DNA of 64,000 bases from Myrica gale (lineage: Eukaryota; Streptophyta; Magnoliopsida; Fagales; Myricaceae). The position numbers and the translations under genes were made by a program. Every line of letters starts with the position of its first letter. Position 1 is the stretch's first letter. The DNA lies in assembly GCA_963930655.1 (NCBI GenBank), contig OZ005611.1, positions 19,269,001-19,333,000 on the forward strand, given 5' to 3'. Of this stretch, positions 24,302-34,300 are shown piece after piece. The notes beneath the pieces are model-generated. The model had not been told where the DNA came from. It was given only the letters and a program-made list of their open reading frames with translations, and ran no database searches.

Positions 24302-25930
24302 GAGGGAAAAGTCATTGTTCGCCTCATAAGTTTGCGTCAATTGCCTTTCTGGAAGGATCCCCAGTGACAACATGAGGGGTGACAGCCATGCGTGGGAGGA
24401 TAGGTGCTGAGATGAGGCACCAGTGACACTCATAGGCACACTTGACAAGCCCACAGCGCGCGTGGCGACAGCACCACAGCCATTCCATGGCATCAGCGCG
24501 TGCAAGCTAGGCGCCCCTAACAAGGCATGACGCCTCACCAACGCCTATACTTGGCATGCCAGCTAGCCGGCCACAGACATGCCATGACAGCACATGGCCT
24601 CGCCCATGGCCTTGCCATGACACGATGCCACAACAAGTCCTTGGCCACCAGCCAAGCCATGCAGCCACAACAGGCCAGCAGACAGAGGAGTGCCATGACA
24701 CAGGATGGCCACCACCAGTAGCCACCACCTGTGGCGGAGCACCACCACCCCTACCGGTACTAGGTGAGGAAGGGAAGAGGAAGGTCTAGGGACCCGGAGG
24801 AGCATCACCACCCATGGTGGTGCAAGCCGCCGCGGCGCCACCGTGGACGCCGGCGGACGAAGGCGAGATCCCTACATTCATGGAGGTATCTTAGAGATTA
24901 GTTTCCTTTTGTGTTATGATTGAATAAATCGTATCTTCTAGATTTAGGGATCCTTTCCTAAACTCTAGAAGATTCATTTCCTTTATGTTCTTGTTATGTT
25001 AGACATGTAATATCAAATCGTCTTGATTAAAGGGATTTGATTTATTTTGATTTGATTGTGATTGAGTCAATTAGAGATTGTAAGCACCTAAGGATGTCTA
25101 TATAAACACCCTTAGGTGCATTAGAGTTATTCATTCAGAGAATAGAGAGAATAGTAGAGCCTTAGTGCTTTTGGGGTGGGATTTGGCCGAGCATATGAAA
25201 GTATATGCTAAGTCGGTTTCAAGGCTAATAACCTTGTTACTGGGGATTCATTCTAGGCTAATAACCTAGATTGGGTACCCGTTCTTGGGCTAATTAACCC
25301 TTGATCGGAATTGTTCTTTGTTCTTGTGGTTTTTGGGCTAATTAACCCTTAGCCACTTTCTTTGTGTTCTTCAATAAAGATCTCGAGTGTTATCCATTTT
25401 TTAGTACTAGATCCTATATAAACAGCTCGTGTATTACAGATAACGGTTTAGGAGGAATTGACGTTGTTATGGTGGCCTAGACAGGGGTCCCTAACACTTT
25501 CACTCTCCTTAACTTTAAAAACTACGATTTACGTCCACAGTCAAAATTAACGTTATAATTGACGGAATTCGACATTAAAATGACCAAAATAACCCTCCAA
25601 AATAAAATTACTAAATATATTAAAAAATTCATTAAAAATAAAAAGAACGTAAAAAAGGTAATATTTTTTAAATAAAACTATTGAAACTATGTTTCAATAA
25701 TCTATATATTTTTTAATTTATTTCTCCAATATTTATTTATTTTTTGAAAATTATCTTTGAGGGCATTTCAGTCATTTTAATACAGAATTCTGTCAAGTTT
25801 AACGAAAATTTTGACAGTGGACGAACATTGCAAATGTTTCATACTTATAGGACATAAATCGCAGTTTTTAAAGTTAGGAGGAGTGAAATGCAATTGACGC
25901 AAACTTATAGGGCGAACAATGACTTTCCCC
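24302..25930. mobile_element. MITE with 8-bp target duplication, interrupted
   Basis: Perfect direct repeats TTTATTTC lie at 24,294-24,301 and 25,931-25,938. The ends are inverted copies: GAGGGAAAAGTCATTG on the left and GGGGAAAGTCATTG inverted on the right, both continuing TTCGCC. The element would be 477 bp, but a solo LTR splits it 48 bp from its left end. An 8-bp duplication suggests hAT affinity. Confidence 0.75.
24350..25496 (+). mobile_element. Solo LTR, 1,147 bp, nested in the MITE
   Basis: Five-base direct repeats CTTTC (24,345-24,349 and 25,497-25,501) flank a unit that starts TG and ends CA. The ends are near-inverted (TGGAAGGATCCCC and, inverted, TGTTAGGGACCCC). A TATA-like box (CTATATAAAC, near 25,099) and an AATAAA-type signal (near 25,373) fit LTR layout. 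The first 550 bp are markedly GC-rich with short overlapping open frames that I judge non-coding. No internal domain or second LTR exists, so it is best read as a solo LTR. Confidence 0.65.
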
Positions 25931-26229
25931 TTTATTTCCTTAAAGTAGTAAACTTCTATGTGGACTTATGTGACTTATAGATGCTTACATCTTCTGCTTT
26001 TTGCATGTTTTTTTTTGTCTAAAATAGTCACTAAGTTTAATGGATAGAAGTATATTGGCCTTTATGTTTGCATCTCTTTACAGCATGTGGTTAGCACGAT
26101 GCACCCTATTTAGTCATCTTATAGCATTAATCAGTATGACTGATCTCATTTATTCCCTTGAAACTTAGAGATATTGGAACTACCAATTGTCTGACAATGA
26201 AGTCATGAAAATATTTGGTGTTTTGATAG

Positions 26230-26711
26230 ATACCTCCATCTCATTATGGGTTGTTTGAAGTTGAACACAAACAGAAGCAATTCGTTGTGAATTTGAAAGA
26301 GAGGACATGCGAGTGTCGGCGATGGGAACTCAGGGGAATCCCTTATGCACATGTCATCTCTGCAATCCTCTACAATGGGGGGAAGCCGGAGGATTACGTC
26401 GATGATTACTACACAGTTGAGACGTACATAGAGGACTATAGGCCTATGATTCACCCAATGCCGAGTATGGATCAATGGGAACGTACACAACAAGAACCAG
26501 TCATACCCCACATGCTAGAGTGCAACCTGGGAGGCCGAAGAAGCTAAGCCGGAGGGGCACAAACGAACCAAAGAGCCAAATTAGATTGAACAAAGTTGGG
26601 ACTAAGATCAAATGCTCTAAGTGTGGCATGGTTGGGCACAACTCAAGGTCTTGTAAAAAGAGAAGAATACACCTGCCCCTCCTACCTCACAATCCACTCT
26701 CACTTTTGTAA
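26230..26711 (+). pseudogene. MULE (MuDR-type) transposase, C-terminal remnant
   Basis: 26,251-26,547 reads FEVEHKQKQFVVNLKERTCE and so on, the SWIM zinc-finger region that follows the catalytic domain in MuDR transposases. The expected GIPCAH is GIPYAH, so one zinc ligand is lost. A shift to another frame gives a CCHC knuckle (CSKCGMVGHNSRSC, near 26,610-26,660). Catalytic residues are absent. Exon-like pieces near 26,780-27,005 could be a degraded tail. Confidence 0.75.
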
Positions 26712-27125
26712 GTTTTCATTTAATTCAATTACGTACATATGTAAGTTTTGCATTTACTTATAACGTATGTTATCACAGGTTTCTACTTTTCAAGCTGGGT
26801 CCATGGGGGTTAGTGCATCAGCGATGACGCCCGTTGAGGTGATACTCATATTACATTGTCACAGTATGAATGATGAGTACGTTGACATTTAATGGAGTTT
26901 TTTATTTTTGTAGGACCCACTACATCTTCATGATCATTATTTCCCGAACGATGAAGACACAAATGATGACCATTATTCCCCGAATGATGAGAACACAAAT
27001 GATGAGGTAAAATTCAGAACCAAATGTTTTTACTTGCGTATGTTTCAGATTATATACTCTTCCCATTTGACTTGATGATTGTATGCTCTTCTCAGTGACT
27101 AATGCATCAGATTGTATCCCATTTG

Positions 27126-27429
27126 CCAAGATTGATATCATCTTGAAGAGATATAAGTCGTAACATCTAGCTGTGACTAGAGAAGACGACTTTGTGTATC
27201 AATTATTTGGTTGATAGTAGAGATTTTGACTAGACTAGGTCGCGTAGTTTTTCTTCCTCACACCGAGGAAGTTATACACGTAAAAAATTGCTTGTGTTGT
27301 TCTGGCTTGATATAATTGATTATCTTGAGATTATTTTCAGTACATATAATTGTTGAGATTGAGATCTATTTGCTTGCATCTAGAGAGAAGAATTATTCTG
27401 TTGTTTGTTTGTCGCTATGTCTCTCAACA
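27126..27429 (+). mobile_element. Ty1/copia LTR fragment
   Basis: 3' part of the same LTR as at 21,424-22,251 (shared GATTGATATCATCTTGAAG, TTGTGTTGTT, TTGCTTGCATCTAGAGAGAAG), ending TCTCTCAACA at 27,429. The 5' part is missing. It could be the 3' LTR of the same collapsed element as the gag at 22,302. Confidence 0.65.
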
Positions 27430-28399
27430 TGATATTCATTGCAGGAAACCAAATAAAAACTTTTCTATTCTTCATGCCGACAAAACACTAAAAAAAAGAC
27501 ATGCGAAAAGGAAGAAGAGTATAGTGGGCTTTAACTTCATTAAATCCACTCGAAGATCGTTGCTTTGATAGTTTCCCAGAAGGTTCCTACACTAAAAAGG
27601 TGAGTGATTTGTACATGAAAAGTAAGGAGAAGATTTTCTCTAATTTGCATAATTAGGAGAGAGACAGATAAAATATCAAAAAATTAGTCCACTTGATGGG
27701 TAGAATAAGATGGAGAGTTGATATTGGTGTTGATATTGGTTTTTTGATGAAAATTTTGAATGATTTTGAATGATGTATGGAGGTGGTATATGTTAGGGAA
27801 CTAGTGATGTTGTTATTGTCTTTCGTAGTGTTTTCTATATTGCTGATTTCGTGATTGGAATGAATGATTGCTTACAAAAGAAAAAAATGGTTTGGACTCC
27901 ATTTTCATTCGATCATACTTGGGCATTTTCTTTAGCTAAAATTCAAATAAAGATGTATTCAAGCATTTAACCTTACTTTTTCGCAAGGCAACAAAATTAG
28001 AGTGCTAAAATATTGATAAAGCTAGACAAACTTGTCAACCAATTTGATGGTAGGCTGGTTAGCTTTCATTCACGAGACAAACAGCTTTTCCCTTGTCTTT
28101 TCAACACCCTACTCTTATATGTAAGGTTGAGCATGATATTGAGGGTACAACCAATAAGTCTTATTCTCATTCTGGATACTCTGCCCCACTTTTTGGTTTG
28201 ACTTGCATGGGAGTGACGCATTTTAGCCTCTTAAAATCTCTCTACCCAAATATAAATTATATCCGCCGGAAACATCTGTTCTATTTTTTTCCTTTTTATT
28301 TTGATATTTTAACCCATATTGATGCTTGGATTAGTCAATCAAGTCATTTGAAATTACAACCTTAGTGCCTATTCTACTAAAGTATCTGACAATTTATCT
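27430..28399. other. Unassigned intergenic DNA
   Basis: Short open frames only (27,350-27,568; 28,013-28,201; 28,093-28,365). The stretch just after the LTR reads as basic coding-like sequence (KRHAKRKKS) and might belong to the disrupted MULE. No further support. Confidence 0.4.
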
Positions 28400-28416
28400 G
28401 AGATAAGATTAAGTGA

Positions 28417-28516
28417 GCCAGTGAACTTATAGTTCAGTTGGCGTCTTCTCAAGGAAGGGTACTCTGATCTGGGGTTCAATCCCCCAGTCCCCTTTCCCCA
28501 AGTTAACTTAAAAAAA
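28417..28516 (+). mobile_element. tRNA-derived SINE, 100 bp
   Basis: Bounded by perfect 17-bp direct repeats GAGATAAGATTAAGTGA (28,400-28,416 and 28,517-28,533). Inside are a Pol III A box (TAGTTCAGTTGG, 28,430-28,441) and B box (GGTTCAATCCC, 28,473-28,483) at the spacing of a tRNA promoter, and an A-rich 3' end. Length and structure fit a short plant SINE. It does not fold as a tRNA. Confidence 0.85.
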
Positions 28517-28533
28517 GAGATAAGATTAAGTGA

Positions 28534-29419
28534 TGTTTAGATATGATTTTTTTTTTTAATTTTAAAAAAATAATTTTACAACCAAACATTAAAAGTTCAA
28601 AACTTCCAAATCCAATATCTTTTCACATTACTTCAATACTTTTTTATTAAAAAAATCACATAAAATATTCTTTATCCTTACTTTTTAACAAACTCCATCA
28701 TTTTTTCATTAAAAAAATAAGTATAATCTTCTATATACTTACATTTTAATAAATTCCAATAAAAATCATTATACAATTAAACATTTTTTAAAATTTTTAA
28801 CAACTCTTTTACAAACCATCATAAAAATTTAAATTAAAAAAAAATCTCTTACAAACTCGAAATTCTTAAAATGTTTGTAACTAAAACCAATAGTCAAGTT
28901 TTGATCGTGTTATGCTTGTCTTAACAATTACAGTGGGAGGGGGGGAACAGTCGCATATTCCTCTTTTGCAGTCGCAAATCCTGAGGCAGATAGTTGCAAT
29001 TATTTAACATTGCATGATTTGATTTGGGAATCAACAAGTAGTGGACTCTCCTGTCTGTTGTTTGGACGCAATAAAGTCATATGGGAGACAAAGGAGATGA
29101 GATATGTCCATTGCTATGGTGTTGGAGATTGAATTTCTTGGCAGAGCCCACAAATTTTGTTTTCTCAGATAAACACAGTCATACATTATAAACTTAAAAG
29201 ACGTACAAGATGAGGGTGGGGTTAATGCTTGAAAATACACGTCGAATATTTTAGACGAATCAAGTTTTGGCAGCGGCTTCGACAAATGGTGGTTAAAAAT
29301 AGGGTTTTAGAATGTACCAACTAGCTGAAAAAGTTATCCCTATTAGAATAACAAAAATAAAATTGTAGCAAAGTAACTGAATTGTCACCCCCATAAGGGA
29401 GGCAGCGGCTTAGACTCTT
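28534..29419. other. AT-rich intergenic DNA
   Basis: 28,540-28,875 resembles the interior of the TTTGTAA-rich MITEs seen elsewhere in the window, without clear ends. A minus-strand open frame at 29,031-29,285 (84 codons) has no recognisable domain. Confidence 0.4.
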
Positions 29420-30253
29420 AGGGCTTGTTTGGAAAAAGATCATGATTCTGGTTTTAGGATTCAAACCATGATTTAAACTCAAGCTTCATCGTTTGCATTT
29501 GGCGTGGTTCAACAAAACAGTTACACTCACCAACAACTGATGCAACTGATTGAGCTTTGAAGTAATAAAAAAACGTGTTTTTTCTAACAACCTACACAGC
29601 CTTCATCCTACGTTACAAGACACAAATATCTTGTCATGATAATTAAAGTTGTTAGCCGTTATGCAAAAGGGCATACATTGCACACTTGTCTCTCTCCTCA
29701 TTTCCTTCCTCCATTGTCACAGCCATTTGTGCCCTGCAACTTAATATGGAAATTTGTTATGGAGCGACATCTTCCCAGGTCTAGCAGTGAGTTTCGCTCG
29801 CGCGAGCAAGACAGCGTGCGCGAAGGAAAAAATTCTTGCTCCGTCAGGCGGTGTCACCATGCTTCCAGAAGCCATTCGATGGGCTCCCGCTTGGATGGCT
29901 GCTGAAGCGACATGAACCCGGGGGCTAGCAGTGGCTTTCACGCGCCTGGCCTGTGAAATAGCTCAGTGAAAGAAAATGAAAAACAACGCGCATGTGGAAA
30001 AAGAAAGGTGCAAAATATGTTTTGTACGTGGCACTATGTGGTAGTTCAATCAAAGGCACGATCACATTTACCCATAAACAAATTTGATTGGAGAGTGTGC
30101 TGGTGTCAGGTCAAATAATATGGCAGCAGTAGCGTATATGACCTGGCAGGCTACGTGGTTAACAGGGGTCAGGGTGGCGCGCAGGATGTGTCGGGGTCCA
30201 GTTTTTAGAACCAGGACTTGAGAACCTAAACCCAGAATCAGGACTTGAACACT
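29420..30253. mobile_element. Candidate non-autonomous TIR element
   Basis: The left end (29,420-29,483) contains TCATGATTCTGGTTTTAGG. The right end, inverted (30,198-30,253), contains TCCTGATTCTGGGTTTAGG and stays similar for about 40 bp. The interior has a GC-richer core (29,760-30,000) without a gene. Exact ends and target duplication were not found. Confidence 0.45.
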
Positions 30254-31132
30254 GATAGTCGAAATTTGGTGAAAAATGATATTAATGTTTTTCGGAGACT
30301 AGGCTATGTGTTGGCAAATGATATTAATTTTTTAAACAATATTTTCCAATCTAATTTTTTTAAAAAAAATCAATCTTCAATAAAATTTTCTATCTAATCA
30401 TTAACCTCAATTTCAGTTAAAAACAACTTAACTCATAAAAAATCCTCTTATAAAAACCTTATATCCAAATATACTTTTTTACTCTCACATTCTCTAATAA
30501 AATAAAAGTTCAAAAACTTTCTCTTTCTAACCATTATTTATGTGAGCCCTACCATTTTCACAAATACTTAAAAAATCATATCTTAACTTTTTTAAAAAAA
30601 GATATTTTTTTATTGAGTGATAATTTAAGTGCACTTCAATAATCTCAAGATCTATGCAGTTATTTTATCCCATGCAAACTAAATATTTTTGAGATTAAAA
30701 ACTTTGGAATGACTAAAAATTTGATAAGATCTATAAATTTTTAAATTTAGAACATTAAAGATAGCAAACTACTAAAATTCAAAATTTATACTATCCCTAC
30801 CGTTGGAGTTTTAAGTCATGTTCGTTTTCAGATAAATTGTAGGATGTTGAATGTTTTGAGAATTTTTAGGTGATGTTAAAGTTGTTAAAATGAATTGTTG
30901 TTTGTAAAAAAAATATTAAAGTGTTGTATTAAAATACGTGTGTTTTATAATATTTAGATTATAAATAAAAAAATAAGATGCAAATCCTACGTAAACCAAA
31001 CCAACATGACTGAGAAAGAAAAAAAACTTCGAATTGTCAACAACATGATAACAGAAACTTTTCCCGTCAACTTTTTGCGGTTTTTTCTAAGCAGTTTTTT
31101 TTTTCTCGGCTTCTAAGCAGTCTAATACTCTA

Positions 31133-31311
31133 ATAGGGTTACTGTTTAAAGGTCGACTCGGTTTTAAGACCGGAGAGCGGCAGCCCACAAACCAAACAAA
31201 GACTCAAATTAAGAAAAAAACAATAAAATCGCGCCAAATAGGGTTACTGTTTGTTTTCTTTTCTAGGTTGTTCTTTGTTGAAGAGAGAACGAAAATCCTT
31301 ACCAGACTACC
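31133..31311 (+). promoter_or_regulatory. Upstream region of the CPSF73-II gene
   Basis: Contains TTTGGCGC on the minus strand (31,231-31,238), a match to the E2F site consensus. The motif ATAGGGTTACTGTTT occurs twice, near 31,134 and 31,239, about 105 bp apart. No convincing TATA box. Whether E2F regulates the gene is inference. Confidence 0.35.
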
Positions 31312-34300
31312 ATGGCCATCGAGTGTCTCGTACTCGGTAATCCTGCTTTCCTTCACTACCGACTTACAGCTATGCTGGTAATCCCGACATTTTTGTTTAC
31401 TGTTTGTGTTTTAGGCGCTGGGCAAGAAGTCGGCAAGAGCTGCGTGGTTGTGTCGATGAATGGGAAGCGGATAATGTTCGATTGCGGGATGGACATGGCA
31501 TATCAAGACCACCGACGCCACCCCGACTTCTCTCGTCTCTCCGACACTGGCGACTTCGACAACGCCATCACTTGCATCGTCATCACCCATTTGTAAGTGC
31601 TTTCAACCCCATTTCATATCATTCTTTCGTTCGTTGTTTCGGTTTAATTACAATGACTGGCTTGGTTTACTTGATTTCTATTGATTTTTGCAATCGGGTA
31701 AGCCACCTGGATCACATTGGTGCTCTTCCTTACTTCACTGAAGTCTGTGGGTACAGCGGACCCATATACATGACGGTTAGTCTTCTAGATGTTTGGTGAA
31801 ATATTATTCGTCTCATGATTTGATTGATATGAGTGTTAGAAAATATAATTCATCTCTTCTTAATTGTTTAAGTTTTTAAGATGAGTGTTGATTTGACATA
31901 GTATCAAAGTCAAGGTCATGATTCAAAACTTAACCCCGCATTTCACCCATATTTTCATTAAATATTACACGTGCCGTGCCTACTAATTAAGAGAGAGTCC
32001 AACATACACGTGAGAGGAGTGTTAAAGAATATAATTCAAAGAATAAAATTTACCTCATCTTAATAACTTAAGCTTTTAGGACAAGTGGTGATTTCACAAT
32101 TACCTTCTTCTTTTTTCCTTTTATAAATGAATAATTATGCCATGCGATTGAAATTCTACGAGTGCAGTAATAATTTGCGAGTAATGCAACCTTACATGGT
32201 GTTAGGCCCAACATAAACGAAAAAAGCAGAGGTGAGGTCTGTCAATGGACACGGAAGTTTTATGTTCCTGGGGAGAAAAGTTGAGGAAAACACGGTAGTG
32301 TTGGGGCTGTGTGTGTTGTTTCACTGTCAATGACCAGTATGGCATGTCTCTATTAGTTACGCATTGTAAGTAGTCTGTGGTTTGTGTTAGACATGGGTTC
32401 CAGCCCCAATCGGAACTTGTCTAAAGTGGGGGCTTTTTCTAAGGACCTGTATGGAAATTTTAGTTCTTCGTTTTGTTTTTTTTTTCTTTGACTTGCAGTT
32501 TGCTTTTCTTTAGCAAGGAAATTATTGAGATGGGCAAGAGAGGCACATTTGATGACTTATCAGATGTTTGCATGTGGACATCTGAATTCATAATTAGCAT
32601 TGGGATTTGATTTTTATATTTAGATTATTGGACTGCAGTACCCAACAAAGGCATTGGCTCCTTCAATGTTGGAGGATTATCGAAAAGTGATGGTTGAGCG
32701 AAGGGGGGAAGAGGAGCAATTCACCTCAGAGCATATTGTCCAGTGCATGAAGAAAGGTCCGTGGATTTCATTTTTTTTCCTTCCTTTTCAGGTGGAATTT
32801 GTCTTTGTTTGCCAGTCAATTTTTTTTTTACTTTTTACGAATTGAAGAGTTTTATATGAAAATTGCTGGCCTGGTTGTATGGCTATGATAGATCTAGATC
32901 GCTAATGTGGATGATGGTCAGTTACCTCCTGATTTTCTATGATAGAAAACCAGGAGCCCCTTCTGTTTTTCACAACCTTTTCTGTTGAGGCCCTTATCCA
33001 GATATTAGTTCCCCACAATTGGTGATGCTATGCCATCTTATTCTATCTTTCTCAATGCTGCTATAGCATTTTTCTTTATTTTCTAACAAGTGCTACTAAA
33101 CGCTAGATTTATATGAAATTCTGATTCTGGATGCTTCTCTATATTAGAAGACCCACTGATCATTCTGGTCTAGAAACCCCAATTTGCAACTTATGGCTAA
33201 CACATTTTACGTTTGAAGTTTATTTTAATGTCGTGCCATAGAGATATTAAGATGAATTTATGAACAAGAGAGGTTAAAATCTCTCAGGGTGGTTAACTAT
33301 GAAGGGTTTTCTTCGATCGCTAGGAAGACTAAAAGCTATGGGCTGGACTACTAGGGGACTCGTTTGTGGCGGGTGGGATTTTTTGGGAGAGTCTTGTTGG
33401 CTAGTGGGTTGAGGGTGCTTATGTTTTTTGGGAGTCTTATTGGGTGGGCGTACTTGGTGTTCTTTGGGCCTTTGTTTGTATTTGGGTTCTTCAGTATATT
33501 CTCTTGAACTGTTGACTCCGTTGTTATGTGTTCCTTGTTTTTCTTTTTTTAATAAGATTGGCTTACTTATCAAAAAAAATCTCTCAGGGTGGTTGCATTG
33601 ATACTCTAGTTGTCTACAACGTTGACGCTACTTTGTTATTTTGATTTCTCAGAACACCTATGAATGGGGCATATTTAACCAACAACCCTAGCTCATTGTT
33701 GCATATCATATTGTTTGGTGGTTGGATAACATATGTACAGATTTGTATGGTGGCTGAAAGAGTTAGTAGGATTATATTACTAGCCAAAAGAAACAGCCTT
33801 ATCAACCTACCGGAGTCAAGACTAGTGATCCCGACGGTCGACGGGCCCAGTATACCCGACCCCTTATCCACCAAAGGACTGGGCCCCTCAATCACTTGAT
33901 TTTTCTCAATCGCCTCAACCACACACGGACTCACAGAGCGTAAGGCCTGACCTTCGTAGTCTAGACGACTAAGGCCCATAACAATTGAACCCTCCTCCCC
34001 CATCAAACTTAAAGCCCGGAAAAGTCGGTCTAACTCCTCCTTTAGACGCAACAGCCTTATGCGAAAATGCTAAGGATAGAGATTCACGCCCTGACTGTCA
34101 GCAGCCTAACGCGCATTAAATGCAGCCTCCTTGAACCTAGAACAGTCAGCCTCGAAAACAACGTGTTGCACCTGCTTCTCCCCAGGCGTGAAAGGAACGT
34201 CACTTCTGCCAGTAGCTGTCGGCTAGGCCCTAGAATTTGAATTTGAATTTGAAAAGGCCAAACCAGAGGGAAATGGTGTCCTCTTGACGACGTCAGCGAA

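Noticed and set aside
24263..24841. Several overlapping open frames of 64-92 codons on both strands
   Set aside because: They all fall in the GC-rich first half of the solo LTR, where stop codons are rare by composition.
28425..28490. tRNA gene
   Set aside because: Only the A and B boxes fit. No acceptor stem or anticodon arm, and the unit is bounded by a 17-bp target duplication, so it is a SINE.
31337..31414. Read-through of exon 1 into the 94-codon frame 31,312-31,596
   Set aside because: The frame is open by chance across a short GT/AG intron. Removing it restores the conserved [13 protein letters not shown].
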